38,308 nt of DNA, taken from contig WFQP01000039.1 of NCBI GenBank assembly GCA_015487015.1, forward strand, positions 1 through 38,308, given 5' to 3'. The translations under genes were made by a program, and so were the position numbers. This document shows positions 1-6,118 of this stretch, one piece after another. The DNA comes from Thiomicrorhabdus sp. (lineage in GTDB: Bacteria; Pseudomonadota; Gammaproteobacteria; Thiomicrospirales; Thiomicrospiraceae). The notes beneath the pieces are model-generated. The model saw only the letters and a program-made list of their open reading frames with translations. It made no database searches and was not told the origin of the DNA. Numbering within the stretch: the first letter of the stretch is position 1; each line of letters begins with the position of its first letter.

Positions 1-60
1 GTTCAACTTCCATAGGGTAATAATGGCAGGTAGTATAAAGGGATTTTGAAAAACAGGCAT

Positions 61-85
61 AAAAAAAGCGTCAAAAGACGCTTTT
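61..85 (-). terminator. Intrinsic terminator of the first PEP-CTERM gene
   Basis: A perfect 9-bp inverted repeat AAAAGCGTC/GACGCTTTT with an AAAA loop lies 36 bp past the stop codon of the minus-strand gene. Read on the minus strand, the stem runs into a seven-base T tract. This is the standard Rho-independent layout. Confidence 0.8.
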
Positions 86-120
86 AAGGGCTATGGTATT
101 TTTTTATCTGTTTAGCTTAA

Positions 121-789
121 TTAAGCCGTGCGACGACGTCTCATGGCCATAAAACCAACCAATCCTAAACCGCCTAACATGAGGGCATAGGTGGATGGTT
201 CTGGTACCGCAGATACTTGAATTTCGGTGATGCTGTAATAATTGTCATCATAGCTAGGGTCATAATAGTTTCCTACAAAATTTGACATCGTAAATTGGTT
301 CACGAGAGGTGTTGGGTAGTCGAATTCAAATAAATCATTAATGCGGATGGAGTCGTTATTAAAGTCTCCAAAAGGGATTCCTGTTTCCGTGAAGCTAAGG
401 CCTAAGGTTGGGAAACTAAAGGTTACCTCTGTAATCTGACCTGGAATCTTGTTGTTTGTAGGCCCACCAAACAAGCTGACGCTGTTTAAGGCATAGTAAT
501 CATCTAAAAAAACGGTGATGGAGGTGTTGTCATCTCTACGAAACAGTTGTGTTGTCAATACACTGTTGCCAATAACCCCATCAGCAAGGGTTCCTGTGCC
601 ATCGTCATAGTTTTCAAGCCCTCCACCAATGTCTATAATATTTCCAGTATAACTGTGTGTCCAATCACCTGTTCCAGAAGGCGCAGCATTTTCAACGTTA
701 TAGCCAGTAATAGTGGGGGTGATGGGAGCTATGGCCAGTGCCGACGTGCTAAAAAACATGGCGGTAAGTAATAATGAGAGATTTTTCAT
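121..789 (-). CDS. PEP-CTERM sorting domain protein
   Basis: This is a 222-residue predicted secreted protein. An N-terminal signal peptide (about residues 1-19, MKNLSLLLTAMFFSTSALA) is followed by a roughly 175-residue beta-rich, Asp/Asn/Tyr-rich body of unknown function. The C-terminus carries the PEP-CTERM tripartite signal: VPEPS, a short hydrophobic helix (LMLGGLGLVGFMA) and an Arg cluster (MRRRRTA). In known systems this tail is processed by exosortase and the protein goes to the envelope or exopolysaccharide matrix; no exosortase is encoded here. The start is supported by AAGGAA seven bases upstream. The gene stands alone, with its own predicted promoter and terminator. The body matches no family I recognise, so only the sorting class is firm. 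Confidence 0.9.
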   Translation of the reverse strand: MKNLSLLLTAMFFSTSALAIAPITPTITGYNVENAAPSGTGDWTHSYTGNIIDIGGGLENYDDGTGTLADGVIGNSVLTTQLFRRDDNTSITVFLDDYYALNSVSLFGGPTNNKIPGQITEVTFSFPTLGLSFTETGIPFGDFNNDSIRINDLFEFDYPTPLVNQFTMSNFVGNYYDPSYDDNYYSITEIQVSAVPEPSTYALMLGGLGLVGFMAMRRRRTA

Positions 790-839
790 GAAGGTATTCC
801 TTTTGCAAAGAGTAGAATAAAATGATGTTATTTTCTTGC

Positions 840-868
840 ATCTTCACATAAATAAGGAATTTAGTCAA
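840..868 (-). promoter_or_regulatory. Candidate promoter of the first PEP-CTERM gene
   Basis: On the minus strand a TTGACT -35 box is followed 17 bp later by GAAGAT preceded by TGT, an extended -10 type (TGn). The predicted start lies about 45 bp before the ATG. Just upstream sits the small palindrome AAGTA-AACC-TACTT, a possible operator. The -10 match is modest. Confidence 0.4.
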
Positions 869-931
869 GTAGGTTTACTTACTCTCTTGTCTTATTTAGT
901 ACGACTTAATAGTGTACTTGTGGTCATCTCT

Positions 932-2623
932 TCAGGGGTACTCTTGAGTTTGATAGTGGTCGGCTAAGGTTTTAAGTTGTTCGCCTAGAGAGTAAAGCTG
1001 TTCAGAAAGAGCGGTGTTTTCTTGAACCTGTGCCGCATTTTGCTGTAATGAGTGATCCATTTCAGTAATCGAACTTGAGCTTTGTTGAACGCTTAAGGCT
1101 TGTTCTTGAGTTTGACGCGCTATTTCTGAGACCAATGCACTGACTTCGTTTACTTGATTTTCAGTGGCTTTTAATAGTTTAGCGGTATTTTGAACTTTTT
1201 CGGTACCAAGTTTGACGCGCTCCGTGGTTTGGCTAATGAGTTTTCCAATCTCTTTAGCGGCATCGGCAGAGCGTCCAGCTAAATTACGCACTTCGCCTGC
1301 GACGACGGCAAACCCACGTCCGTGTTCGCCTGCTCGTGCCGCTTCTACCGCCGCATTGAGCGCCAATAAGTTTGTTTGAAAGGCAATGCCATCGATGAGG
1401 CTGACAATATTGGTGATTTGCTCACTGACCTCTCGAATACTCTCCATTGCTTCGATGCTCTCTTGCATTGAAACTCCACCAGCTTGTACTGATGTCATGG
1501 CCGATTGGGTAATCTCCTGTGAGCGTTTAGAGTGTTCGGTTGATTCATTAATTTGAGTACTAAGCTCTTGCATGGTGGTTGATGTCTCTTCAATATCCCC
1601 CGCTTGTTTTTGAATACGTTGTGATAAATCTTGATTGGAATGGGATACTTTTTGAGCATTACTGGCAATTTGGTGGGCTTGTGTTCTGAGTTTGCCAAAG
1701 GATTGACTGAGTTGTTCATTTCCTTCATTAACGGCTTTTTTTAAACGATTCCAGTCCCCTTGGCACTCCATATCAATACGTTGTGTTAAGTCACCGTTTG
1801 CCATGGCATTTAAAATACCCGCACTGAGTTCCAGTATTTTTTCATCGTGAACTTGCAGGGTAATGTCTCGAACAAATTTAATTACTCTAATTGGGTTACC
1901 ATCGGCATCATAAACGGGGTTATAGTTGCCTTCAAGCCAAGCAATGCCTCCTCCTTTTCCAACACGTTCAAAGCGACCACTAAATATTTCACCTTTTGCC
2001 AATCGCTGCCAAAAGGCTTTGTATTCAGCAGAATTACGATACGTTTCTGTGGTAAACATAGAGTGGTGCTTGCCTACAATTTCATTGAATTGATAGCCTA
2101 CAATTTCTAAGAAATTTTGATTGGCACTTAGAATGATGCCATTGAGATCAAACTCGATGCGTCCAAGCACTCTATTGATGGCATCGAGTTCCGCTTTTTG
2201 AGCTTGTTCTTTTAATATGTCGTCCGTAATATCACTGGCCAGTTTAACGACTTTAATAACGTTCCCTTGAGGGTTTCTAACGGGAAAGTAGGTGGCATGA
2301 ATATGACAAAAAGATCCGTCTTTTTTGACGCGCTTAAAGCTTCCTGACTGTACATGAGCCGTGGCTAACTCTTTCCAAAATGTTTTATATTGCGGGCTAT
2401 TTTTATCTTCTTCGGTTAAAAACATGGAGTGATGTTGGTTTACAACTTCATTTTCAGCGTAACCCACAAGGTTTAGAAAGTGGTCATTGGCTCTCAGTAT
2501 TTTGCCATTGGGTGAGAATACTATGACTGCGGTAAAGGCTTTAAAGGCTTCTTGTGTGGCAAAAAGTTCTTCTACTTGCTCTTTTAAAAGAGTGATTTCT
2601 TTTTTTTCTGCTGAACAAAACAT
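932..2623 (-). CDS. Cytoplasmic PAS-PAS methyl-accepting chemotaxis protein (BdlA-like)
   Basis: This 563-residue sensor probably controls the chemotaxis kinase CheA. Two PAS domains come first (about residues 27-135 and 146-258), each with the same NxxFLxxVGY / HHSMF pattern, suggesting duplication. A short HAMP-like stretch (about 265-310) and a full MCP signalling domain follow, with the conserved hairpin tip [25 protein letters not shown] see no signal peptide or membrane helix, so it should be a soluble receptor sensing an internal cue such as redox state or oxygen. The PAS-PAS-MCP order without membrane segments matches the BdlA (biofilm dispersion) type of Pseudomonas; a ligand cannot be read from sequence. 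GGGAATAT before the ATG is a plausible ribosome site. There is no NWETF-type C-terminal tail and no che gene nearby. Confidence 0.9.
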   Translation of the reverse strand: MFCSAEKKEITLLKEQVEELFATQEAFKAFTAVIVFSPNGKILRANDHFLNLVGYAENEVVNQHHSMFLTEEDKNSPQYKTFWKELATAHVQSGSFKRVKKDGSFCHIHATYFPVRNPQGNVIKVVKLASDITDDILKEQAQKAELDAINRVLGRIEFDLNGIILSANQNFLEIVGYQFNEIVGKHHSMFTTETYRNSAEYKAFWQRLAKGEIFSGRFERVGKGGGIAWLEGNYNPVYDADGNPIRVIKFVRDITLQVHDEKILELSAGILNAMANGDLTQRIDMECQGDWNRLKKAVNEGNEQLSQSFGKLRTQAHQIASNAQKVSHSNQDLSQRIQKQAGDIEETSTTMQELSTQINESTEHSKRSQEITQSAMTSVQAGGVSMQESIEAMESIREVSEQITNIVSLIDGIAFQTNLLALNAAVEAARAGEHGRGFAVVAGEVRNLAGRSADAAKEIGKLISQTTERVKLGTEKVQNTAKLLKATENQVNEVSALVSEIARQTQEQALSVQQSSSSITEMDHSLQQNAAQVQENTALSEQLYSLGEQLKTLADHYQTQEYP

Positions 2624-2647
2624 ATATATTCCCGTATAAAAGGGCTT

Positions 2648-2673
2648 TTGTCAGCCCAGAAAATGAGTGTTTA
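2648..2673 (-). promoter_or_regulatory. Possible sigma-28 (FliA) promoter of the chemoreceptor gene
   Basis: Upstream of the chemoreceptor start, the minus strand carries TAAA, then 14 bases, then GCTGACAA. The enterobacterial FliA consensus is TAAAGTTT-N11-GCCGATAA. The -10 part matches 6 of 8 positions, but the spacing is one base short and the second half of the -35 does not match. The location fits a motility gene. Confidence 0.25.
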
Positions 2674-2732
2674 ACGAGCTAAATTACGGTGTACAGTGTA
2701 AGTTTTAAGAAATTCAGTATGCCAATGTTTTT

Positions 2733-2773
2733 AAAAAAACAAGCCGTAATATTACCTATTTATGGGCTTGTTT
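2733..2773 (-). terminator. Intrinsic terminator of the exonuclease gene
   Basis: A 9-bp inverted repeat AAACAAGCC/GGCTTGTTT with a 19-base loop lies 10 bp past the exonuclease stop codon. On the minus strand it runs into a seven-base T tract. It separates the exonuclease group from the chemoreceptor gene. Confidence 0.7.
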
Positions 2774-2782
2774 GATTTTTAG

Positions 2783-3664
2783 TTATTTTGCCCGTACCGA
2801 AAAGCTATCCGTGGCACTTAATTTAACCACAGTAGGGTTAGGGGTATTGTGCTCGATAAGCCAAGCCAGTTCATCTTGTAATAGGGCATCTTCCATCACT
2901 TTTTGCCATACACGCTCGGAGACATTCCAACGATATCCTCGGCTACGCAGGTCGTCTTTAATATCAAACGGCGCACCCGAGGCTTTCAGCAGTGATTTAC
3001 TTTGACGTACTGCATGCAGTAAAAAGCTCAGAGCGGGTTGTTGAGAATCCGAAATAGGAAGCGACAGCAGTTGGCAGAGGGCTTGCACATCATCCAATGC
3101 TCGGTGTGCGGAGTAGAAAAATTGCCCAATTTTCCAGCACAAAAACTCTTGGCTTTTAGAGCCAACATCGGCTAAGTTTGTCCAGTCGATTTGAGCCACA
3201 GAGCAGCCCCAAATTTTATTGATAAACAGATCGTGATAGCGTTCTAAAATAGGACGATCAAACCCTGCATTGTGTGCCACGCATAGTTGTACGGGGGCGA
3301 TGTCCACTTCCACCTCTTCCCATGGGATTTGATGGCCTTGCACATCGTTTAAGGTGAGTCCCGTTACGCGAGTCACTTCGGCACTGATCTCTCCTTCGGG
3401 CTCATTTAAGAAATTTTTGGCACACAATACGCGGTAAAAATGCCCCGAGGAATCAAACTCAATCACCTGATAGCCCAGCTCAATGATTTCACAGTTTTCA
3501 GTATCCAACCCCGTGGTTTCGGTATCAATAATACAAATACGGTGGCAATTGTTTGGCGTAGGCTCATTAAAGACAGTTTTAGGCTGTAGTCGAGCAAGCA
3601 CTTGATAGTCATCAGATTGATTGAGTTGTTCGGCACAAAGGGCTAGGGGGCTGGATTCAGACAT
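2783..3664 (-). CDS. DEDDh 3'-5' exonuclease (DnaQ/RNase T family)
   Basis: The protein carries the three exonuclease motifs of the DEDDh family: IIDTETTGLD (Exo I, the catalytic D and E), HNAGFDRPIL (Exo II) and HRALDDVQAL (Exo III, with H and D). The fold should remove nucleotides from 3' ends using two metal ions. A further C-terminal region contains KDDLRSRGYRWN and a Trp-rich stretch, which goes beyond a minimal DnaQ domain. The ORF track begins at a TTG (3721) directly abutting AAGGG; I prefer the ATG at 3664 because AAGAGAG lies five bases before it, giving about 293 residues. It directly follows the HIRAN gene and ends at a clear terminator. It has no polymerase III context, so it is more likely a repair or RNA-processing nuclease than proofreading DnaQ. 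Confidence 0.85.
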   Translation of the reverse strand: MSESSPLALCAEQLNQSDDYQVLARLQPKTVFNEPTPNNCHRICIIDTETTGLDTENCEIIELGYQVIEFDSSGHFYRVLCAKNFLNEPEGEISAEVTRVTGLTLNDVQGHQIPWEEVEVDIAPVQLCVAHNAGFDRPILERYHDLFINKIWGCSVAQIDWTNLADVGSKSQEFLCWKIGQFFYSAHRALDDVQALCQLLSLPISDSQQPALSFLLHAVRQSKSLLKASGAPFDIKDDLRSRGYRWNVSERVWQKVMEDALLQDELAWLIEHNTPNPTVVKLSATDSFSVRAK

Positions 3665-3724
3665 ATTGGCTCTCTTAATGGTTGTGGTAGGCGACTTCCT
3701 TTTGAGTAGGAATTGTAACAACCC

Positions 3725-4156
3725 TTATTGGATTTTAAATCGGTTTTTAAGTTTTTTAAGTACTTGTTGCTGTTTGATCCAAAAACAGATCAGTTGAATT
3801 TTTAAGGTGAGAAACCAAGACAAATGGAGTTGAAGTTGGCAATCAATTTCGATCTGTTTGCCTTTTTGTGCAAAGTGGATGACAGATGGCTGGTATTGAA
3901 TGCCCGCTTTGATTGATGGAGAGAGTTGCTTGGCCAGTGCGCGTGGCACATAACCTAAGAGCAACTTGGCTTTGGAGTTGGTTTCAGCGGGGGGGTAAAT
4001 AGGGCTGTAAACCTGAATGGCGTGCGGGTCGTAAGGGTTATCGGGTTCAGGCTTTAATATTAAAGGCATGTTTAGGGTGAGGCATTGTGTTTCAAGCGCC
4101 AGCTCAGCAGCATAATAGAAAGTTCCTTTTACGGGAAACTGAATGGTTTTGATCAT
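3725..4156 (-). CDS. HIRAN domain protein
   Basis: This 143-residue protein is essentially one HIRAN domain. The family pattern is visible: FPVKGTFYY near the start, LILKPEPDNPYDPHAIQVY (residues about 33-51), and LLGYVPRALAKQL (about 66-78). In the eukaryotic protein HLTF this domain binds the 3' end of single-stranded DNA; a similar role here is inferred. A hydrophobic then Lys-rich tail (residues 112-143) follows. Its start overlaps the pseudouridine synthase stop by 4 bp (ATGA), indicating translational coupling, and its stop lies close to the exonuclease gene. Pairing an end-binding domain with a 3'-5' exonuclease suggests shared work on DNA ends. Confidence 0.8.
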   Translation of the reverse strand: MIKTIQFPVKGTFYYAAELALETQCLTLNMPLILKPEPDNPYDPHAIQVYSPIYPPAETNSKAKLLLGYVPRALAKQLSPSIKAGIQYQPSVIHFAQKGKQIEIDCQLQLHLSWFLTLKIQLICFWIKQQQVLKKLKNRFKIQ

Positions 4157-5148
4157 ATCGTACGCTCATCAAATGGCTCTTGGTGATAGAGGTTGCGCTG
4201 TTTTTCGGTTAAAGAGAAGATACGTGTTACTTGCTTGATAGGGCAGACAAATTCGAGCTGATCGGCGGTGAGCTGTAAGTCGAGCTGAGGGACGCTACTG
4301 TTTAGCTCAAGGTTTCCGTATAAGCGATCCCCCACAATCGGATAACCTGCTTGTGATAAGTGTGTGCGTATTTGATGCTTTCGCCCCGTCTCAATGCTAA
4401 TTTTCACACGGGATAGTTGAGGTTTAGACGCTTGAAGAGATGAAATAGAGGGGGGGGAGAAATTCTTTAATAACTGTACATGGCTTATGGCTGGCTTCTC
4501 TTGCACTGGTGTGCTAAATGTTTGGGGTGTGGAAGGAAACTCCCTCCAAACATTGGCTTGATAACACTTCTTAATCTGTTTTTGTTCAAACAGTTGACTC
4601 AATTGAGTCGCCATTTTTTTACTGTGTGCAATCAGCATTAAGCCACAAGTGGCACGGTCTAAACGGTGTACAATCCAGCACTGGCGAGGTTGGTTATTGG
4701 GCAGATAATGCATCTCAATCCAACGGTACAGAGCAGTATGGTCGGCCCATTTAGAGCCTTGAGATAACATTCCTCGGGGTTTGATCCAAACCGAATACTG
4801 CTCAAAATCAGCCATTAAAGTAGGGGGTGTTGGTTCAGTGTGTAAGAGGTCTGGGGCATAATAAAAGTCCAGTCGATCTCCATGATTGAGTTTGTTTTTA
4901 AGTCGTCTTAATCGTTCGGGTTTACGAGGATTAGCGTGTGAATTATTTTCTCCTCCCTCCGTTTTTAAGCGGGCTTTAGTAACCCAAACGGCTCCTTGTT
5001 GGGCGTAGTACTTAAGAGCCTGTTTGCTGATGTTCAGCTCCGAATACTGGCTGTGTAAATGGCTGTGTAGTTGCTCTAATGCGTGGGCACCTTGTTGTTG
5101 AATCACAAGCGTTATATGGTGTTTTATGGGGGGTAAAGGCGAGGGCAT
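4153..5148 (-). CDS. RluA-family pseudouridine synthase
   Basis: The enzyme would isomerise uridine to pseudouridine in rRNA or tRNA. The catalytic motif is WIVHRLDRATCGLML, with the invariant Asp in RLDR, and the second family motif is GRKHQIRTHLSQAGYPIVGDRLYG. The first about 100 residues are basic and resemble a divergent S4-type RNA-binding region. The ORF track starts at a TTG (5175); I choose the in-frame ATG at 5148 (MPSPLPP), though neither has a strong ribosome site. The target base cannot be assigned, so no symbol is given. Two copies of the G-run motif lie inside: a canonical one giving FSPPSI and a decayed one giving EGGENN, both in loop-like stretches outside the catalytic motifs. 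It heads the group that includes the HIRAN protein and the exonuclease. Confidence 0.85.
   Translation of the reverse strand: MPSPLPPIKHHITLVIQQQGAHALEQLHSHLHSQYSELNISKQALKYYAQQGAVWVTKARLKTEGGENNSHANPRKPERLRRLKNKLNHGDRLDFYYAPDLLHTEPTPPTLMADFEQYSVWIKPRGMLSQGSKWADHTALYRWIEMHYLPNNQPRQCWIVHRLDRATCGLMLIAHSKKMATQLSQLFEQKQIKKCYQANVWREFPSTPQTFSTPVQEKPAISHVQLLKNFSPPSISSLQASKPQLSRVKISIETGRKHQIRTHLSQAGYPIVGDRLYGNLELNSSVPQLDLQLTADQLEFVCPIKQVTRIFSLTEKQRNLYHQEPFDERTI
4450..4466 (+). repeat. G-run motif copy (G8)
   Basis: GGGGGGGGAGAAATTCT lies inside the pseudouridine synthase gene on the non-coding strand. On the coding strand it reads TTC-TCC-CCC-CCC (Phe-Ser-Pro-Pro). It is a canonical copy of the interspersed motif. 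Confidence 0.7.
4941..4960 (-). repeat. Decayed G-run motif copy
   Basis: The minus strand reads GGAGGGAGGAGAAAATAATT. The AGAAAATAATT flank is intact while the G tract is broken by A residues. It encodes Glu-Gly-Gly-Glu-Asn-Asn in the pseudouridine synthase. This suggests the flank is part of the motif and not a chance neighbour of a G tract. Confidence 0.5.
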
Positions 5149-5266
5149 CGTTTGAAGTACACTTAATAGAATCAATGTGTAATAGTATAAATGAGTTTAA
5201 AATTTAATTTACAATGAGTCGACCTAATTTACCAAAAGCTAACCAAGTTATTTAAGCGTTTACACA

Positions 5267-6073
5267 ATGTTAAATCTATTTACCGATACGCAACCCTTAA
5301 CGCACCATCAAGTGGGCGTACACACTTTGCCCATTGTGCGTACGGTACGAAAAAACTCAATTGCGTTAAAACATCGTGAATCTCGCCACTCTCGCAACCG
5401 TGGAGGGGAGGTGGTGATTTTAGTACCTAAGACGTACTCGAATAAACGGCTTAAAAAGGTGTTGTTATCGAATCAAACGTGGTTAGAGCAAAGTTTAAAC
5501 CGTTTGACATTACGTTTACAAAAGGCAATATCTTTGCCTAAATTTTCAGGTAAAAAAGGGGAATCGTTCTCTTTTTTAGGCGAAGAGGTAGTGGTGGTTT
5601 ATGAGTTGGCTGAACCAAAAGGGAAGGAAGTTTCCCCCCCCCCTATGGTTCATATTAAAAATAAACAGTGTACCATTCGGTTGATTCAGGCCCGTTCTTT
5701 AAAGAGTGAGCGGCAAGTCTGTTTGGTAATTGAGTCTTTTATGAAACAGGCTTTACAGGATTATCTCTCCCCTGTTCTAGAACACTATGCCCAACGCATT
5801 GGGGTAATGTATCAAGCCGTGACCGTTAAAGGCTACAAAGCGCGTTGGGGCAGTTGCTACTCCGATGGGCGATTGCAATTTAACTGGCGTTTAATACAAG
5901 CGCCTAGTTGGGTGGTTGATTATGTGGTGGTGCATGAACTGTGTCATTTGGTTCACCCTAATCACTCCAGAGATTTTTGGGCATTAGTGCAAGCGCATTA
6001 TCCCAAAACCAATGAAGCCAAGGCGTATATAAAACAACATGGTAAACAGTGGATTTCGTTTTTACAAAAATAA
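5267..6073 (+). CDS. YgjP-like metal-dependent hydrolase (COG1451)
   Basis: This 268-residue protein has the zinc-protease-like motif VVHELCHLVHPNHSRDFW (about residues 223-240), in which HELCH gives HExxH and the later His is the third ligand. The preceding KARWGSC block (about 192-198) is the other hallmark of the YgjP/DUF45 family. Family members are annotated as SprT-like metallopeptidases, and some as UTP pyrophosphatases; substrate is not readable here. There is no signal peptide, so it is cytoplasmic. It diverges from the pseudouridine synthase across about 120 bp. A C10 tract in the middle encodes Ser-Pro-Pro-Pro (residues about 123-126), a copy of the G/C motif, and a second copy begins at its stop codon. 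Confidence 0.8.
   Translation: MLNLFTDTQPLTHHQVGVHTLPIVRTVRKNSIALKHRESRHSRNRGGEVVILVPKTYSNKRLKKVLLSNQTWLEQSLNRLTLRLQKAISLPKFSGKKGESFSFLGEEVVVVYELAEPKGKEVSPPPMVHIKNKQCTIRLIQARSLKSERQVCLVIESFMKQALQDYLSPVLEHYAQRIGVMYQAVTVKGYKARWGSCYSDGRLQFNWRLIQAPSWVVDYVVVHELCHLVHPNHSRDFWALVQAHYPKTNEAKAYIKQHGKQWISFLQK
5631..5643 (-). repeat. G-run motif copy (10-base tract)
   Basis: The plus strand reads TTTCCCCCCCCCC, so the minus strand is G10 followed by AAA. The tract sits in-frame in the YgjP-like gene as Ser-Pro-Pro-Pro. The AAA flank matches only part of the consensus. Confidence 0.5.
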
Positions 6074-6085
6074 AATTCCCCCCCC
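6072..6085 (-). repeat. G-run motif copy touching the YgjP stop codon
   Basis: AAAATTCCCCCCCC begins within the TAA stop codon of the YgjP-like gene, so the mRNA carries C8 immediately after the stop. The same layout is seen after hisC and the GGDEF-EAL gene. Confidence 0.6.
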
Positions 6086-6118
6086 ACCCTCTATTGTCTT
6101 TCTTTTTGAGTAAATAAA

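Noticed and set aside
547-771. Track ORFs antisense to longer genes (for example 547-771, 10633-11049, 30905-31261)
   Set aside because: They overlap well-supported genes, have no ribosome sites or recognisable domains, and read as frame shadows.
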